A stretch of 64,000 nt of DNA, from assembly GCF_000166415.1 (NCBI RefSeq), contig NC_014654.1, positions 620,001-684,000 on the forward strand, read 5' to 3'. This DNA comes from Halanaerobium hydrogeniformans. Lineage in GTDB: Bacteria > Bacillota > Halanaerobiia > Halanaerobiales > Halanaerobiaceae. Under the pieces are notes generated by a model, which worked only from the letters and a program-made list of their open reading frames with translations, was not told the origin of the DNA and ran no database searches. This document shows positions 63,147 through 64,000 of this stretch, piece by piece (within the stretch, counting starts at the first letter, position 1; the number at the start of each line of letters is the position of its first letter). Both the position numbers and the translations under genes were made by a program.

Positions 63147-64000
63147 ATTAGTAATAATCTCTAACATTTCAACTTCTCTTATAAATTTCAGAGGGGATTT
63201 AATAAAAAAATGGATTGATTTAGATTATGAGGTCTATACCTTTGCTCCTAAATATAAAGCTGATCATCAAGAAATTTTAGAGGGCTGGGGAGCAAAAACA
63301 GTAGAATATAAATTAAATAGAAGTGGATTAAACCCTTTTAAAGGTATTAGTTCAATAATTGATTTAAAAAATAAATTAAAAAATATTGAACCTGACTATA
63401 TTTTTGCCTACACAATTAAACCAGTCATATTTACATCCTTAATAAGTAAAAGTTTTAATTTAAAAGGCATGTATTCTCTGATGCCAGGTCTTGGTTATAC
63501 TTTTAATAGTGGTGGAATTAAAAATAAAATAGTAAATAAAATAGCAGTTTTTTTATATAAACTTTCATTAAAGAATAACGATAAAGTATTCTTTCAGAAT
63601 CCAGATGATCAAAATTTATTTATTGATCTAAATTTAATCGATAAAGAAAAAACAGTCGTTGTAAATGGTTCAGGAGTAGATATAGAAGAATTTTATAATT
63701 CTGATCCCCAAACTGGAAAAATTTCATTTTTAATTATGGCCAGGTTACTTAAAAGTAAAGGCATAAAACAGTATATAGAAGCAGCAAGTATAATTAATAA
63801 AGAATACCCAGAAGCAGAATTTAATATTTTAGGTTCTCCGGGTTCAGGACCTGATGCAGTTTCTTTAGATTATGTAAAAAAAGCAGATCAGGATAATATA
63901 ATAAATTATCTTGGGCGAGTAGAGGATGTAAAACCATTTATAGCTCAAAATAGTGTTTATGTATTACCTTCCTATTATAGAGAAGGTACACCAAGATCTA
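63136..64000 (+). CDS. GT4-family glycosyltransferase (3' end beyond window)
   Basis: At least 288 residues from ATG 63136, with AGGAAGG five bases upstream. It begins KNKLVIISNISTSLINFRGD and contains FAYTIKPVIFTSL, VVNGSGVDIEEFYN and LLKSKGIKQYIEAASIINKE, homologous along its length to the GT4 at 58342. The window stops at LPSYYREGTPRS, just where the donor-binding Glu motif begins. Likely transfers a second sugar in the same surface glycan. Confidence 0.88.
   Translation, partial: MKNKLVIISNISTSLINFRGDLIKKWIDLDYEVYTFAPKYKADHQEILEGWGAKTVEYKLNRSGLNPFKGISSIIDLKNKLKNIEPDYIFAYTIKPVIFTSLISKSFNLKGMYSLMPGLGYTFNSGGIKNKIVNKIAVFLYKLSLKNNDKVFFQNPDDQNLFIDLNLIDKEKTVVVNGSGVDIEEFYNSDPQTGKISFLIMARLLKSKGIKQYIEAASIINKEYPEAEFNILGSPGSGPDAVSLDYVKKADQDNIINYLGRVEDVKPFIAQNSVYVLPSYYREGTPRS

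Overview
The window looks like a chromosomal segment of an AT-rich, anaerobic, two-membrane (diderm) Firmicute, most likely of the Halanaerobium type. This is inferred. Genes carry strong GGAGG-type ribosome binding sites and a lysine/glutamate/isoleucine-rich, AT-biased coding style, yet the window also encodes outer-membrane products: a beta-barrel protein, a Wza-type polysaccharide exporter, an inverse-autotransporter-like adhesin, an OmpA remnant and a barrel C-terminus ending in Phe. No rRNA, tRNA or CRISPR array was seen.

Region 1 (1-22.6 kb) is signalling and surface. It holds an RpiR/SIS regulator tail, a PAS-GGDEF gene broken by one stop codon, a patatin-like phospholipase and a compact GH13 amylase. 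Then comes a signalling run: a 7TMR-DISM multi-module histidine kinase, a membrane diguanylate cyclase, and a receiver/winged-helix/BTAD response regulator. A stand-alone pseudo-receiver, an outer-membrane barrel protein and a giant DUF11-type surface protein (split by a frameshift) follow, then a FecR-domain protein and a PAS/GAF/GGDEF/HD-GYP protein.

Region 2 (22.6-36.9 kb) is an accessory, decaying zone. It has the N-terminal stub and duplicated upstream region of an inverse autotransporter gene, and an FGE-sulfatase-like lipoprotein cut exactly by an IS3-family element. It also has a barrel-protein tail, a flagellin whose variable domain is a seven-repeat propeller-like region (interrupted by a TAA), a group II intron placed directly after a terminator hairpin, and phage/plasmid-type remnants (ArdC-like, Gam-like). 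An apparently intact inverse autotransporter with ten GLUG repeats and a second IS copy close the region.

Region 3 (36.9-43.2 kb) is a minus-strand polysaccharide export/phosphoregulation operon (PHP phosphatase, Wza, Wzz, BY-kinase), followed by an OmpA scar, a SEC-C protein and a coiled-coil repeat protein.

Region 4 (43.4-56.3 kb) is a coherent catabolic locus. A PrpR-type sigma-54 activator precedes a textbook -24/-12 promoter and a ten-gene operon: DUF1537 acid-sugar kinase, PdxA2-like dehydrogenase, DapA-family aldolase/lyase, Fe-dependent alcohol dehydrogenase, TRAP transporter (dctPQM), MFS carrier, SDR and a cytoplasmic sialidase-like propeller protein. The kinase/PdxA2 pair suggests a four-carbon acid sugar (threonate/erythronate type) or something that yields one.

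Region 5 (56.4-64 kb) is a rearranged glycan-biosynthesis cluster: a wzz stub, a different IS3-family element, an epimerase stub, a GT4 glycosyltransferase, a sugar-phosphate transferase, a DegT aminotransferase, a third copy of the first IS, a truncated gene tail and a second GT4 running off the end. The three 1212-bp IS copies encode identical proteins and together with the fourth element account for much of the rearrangement.
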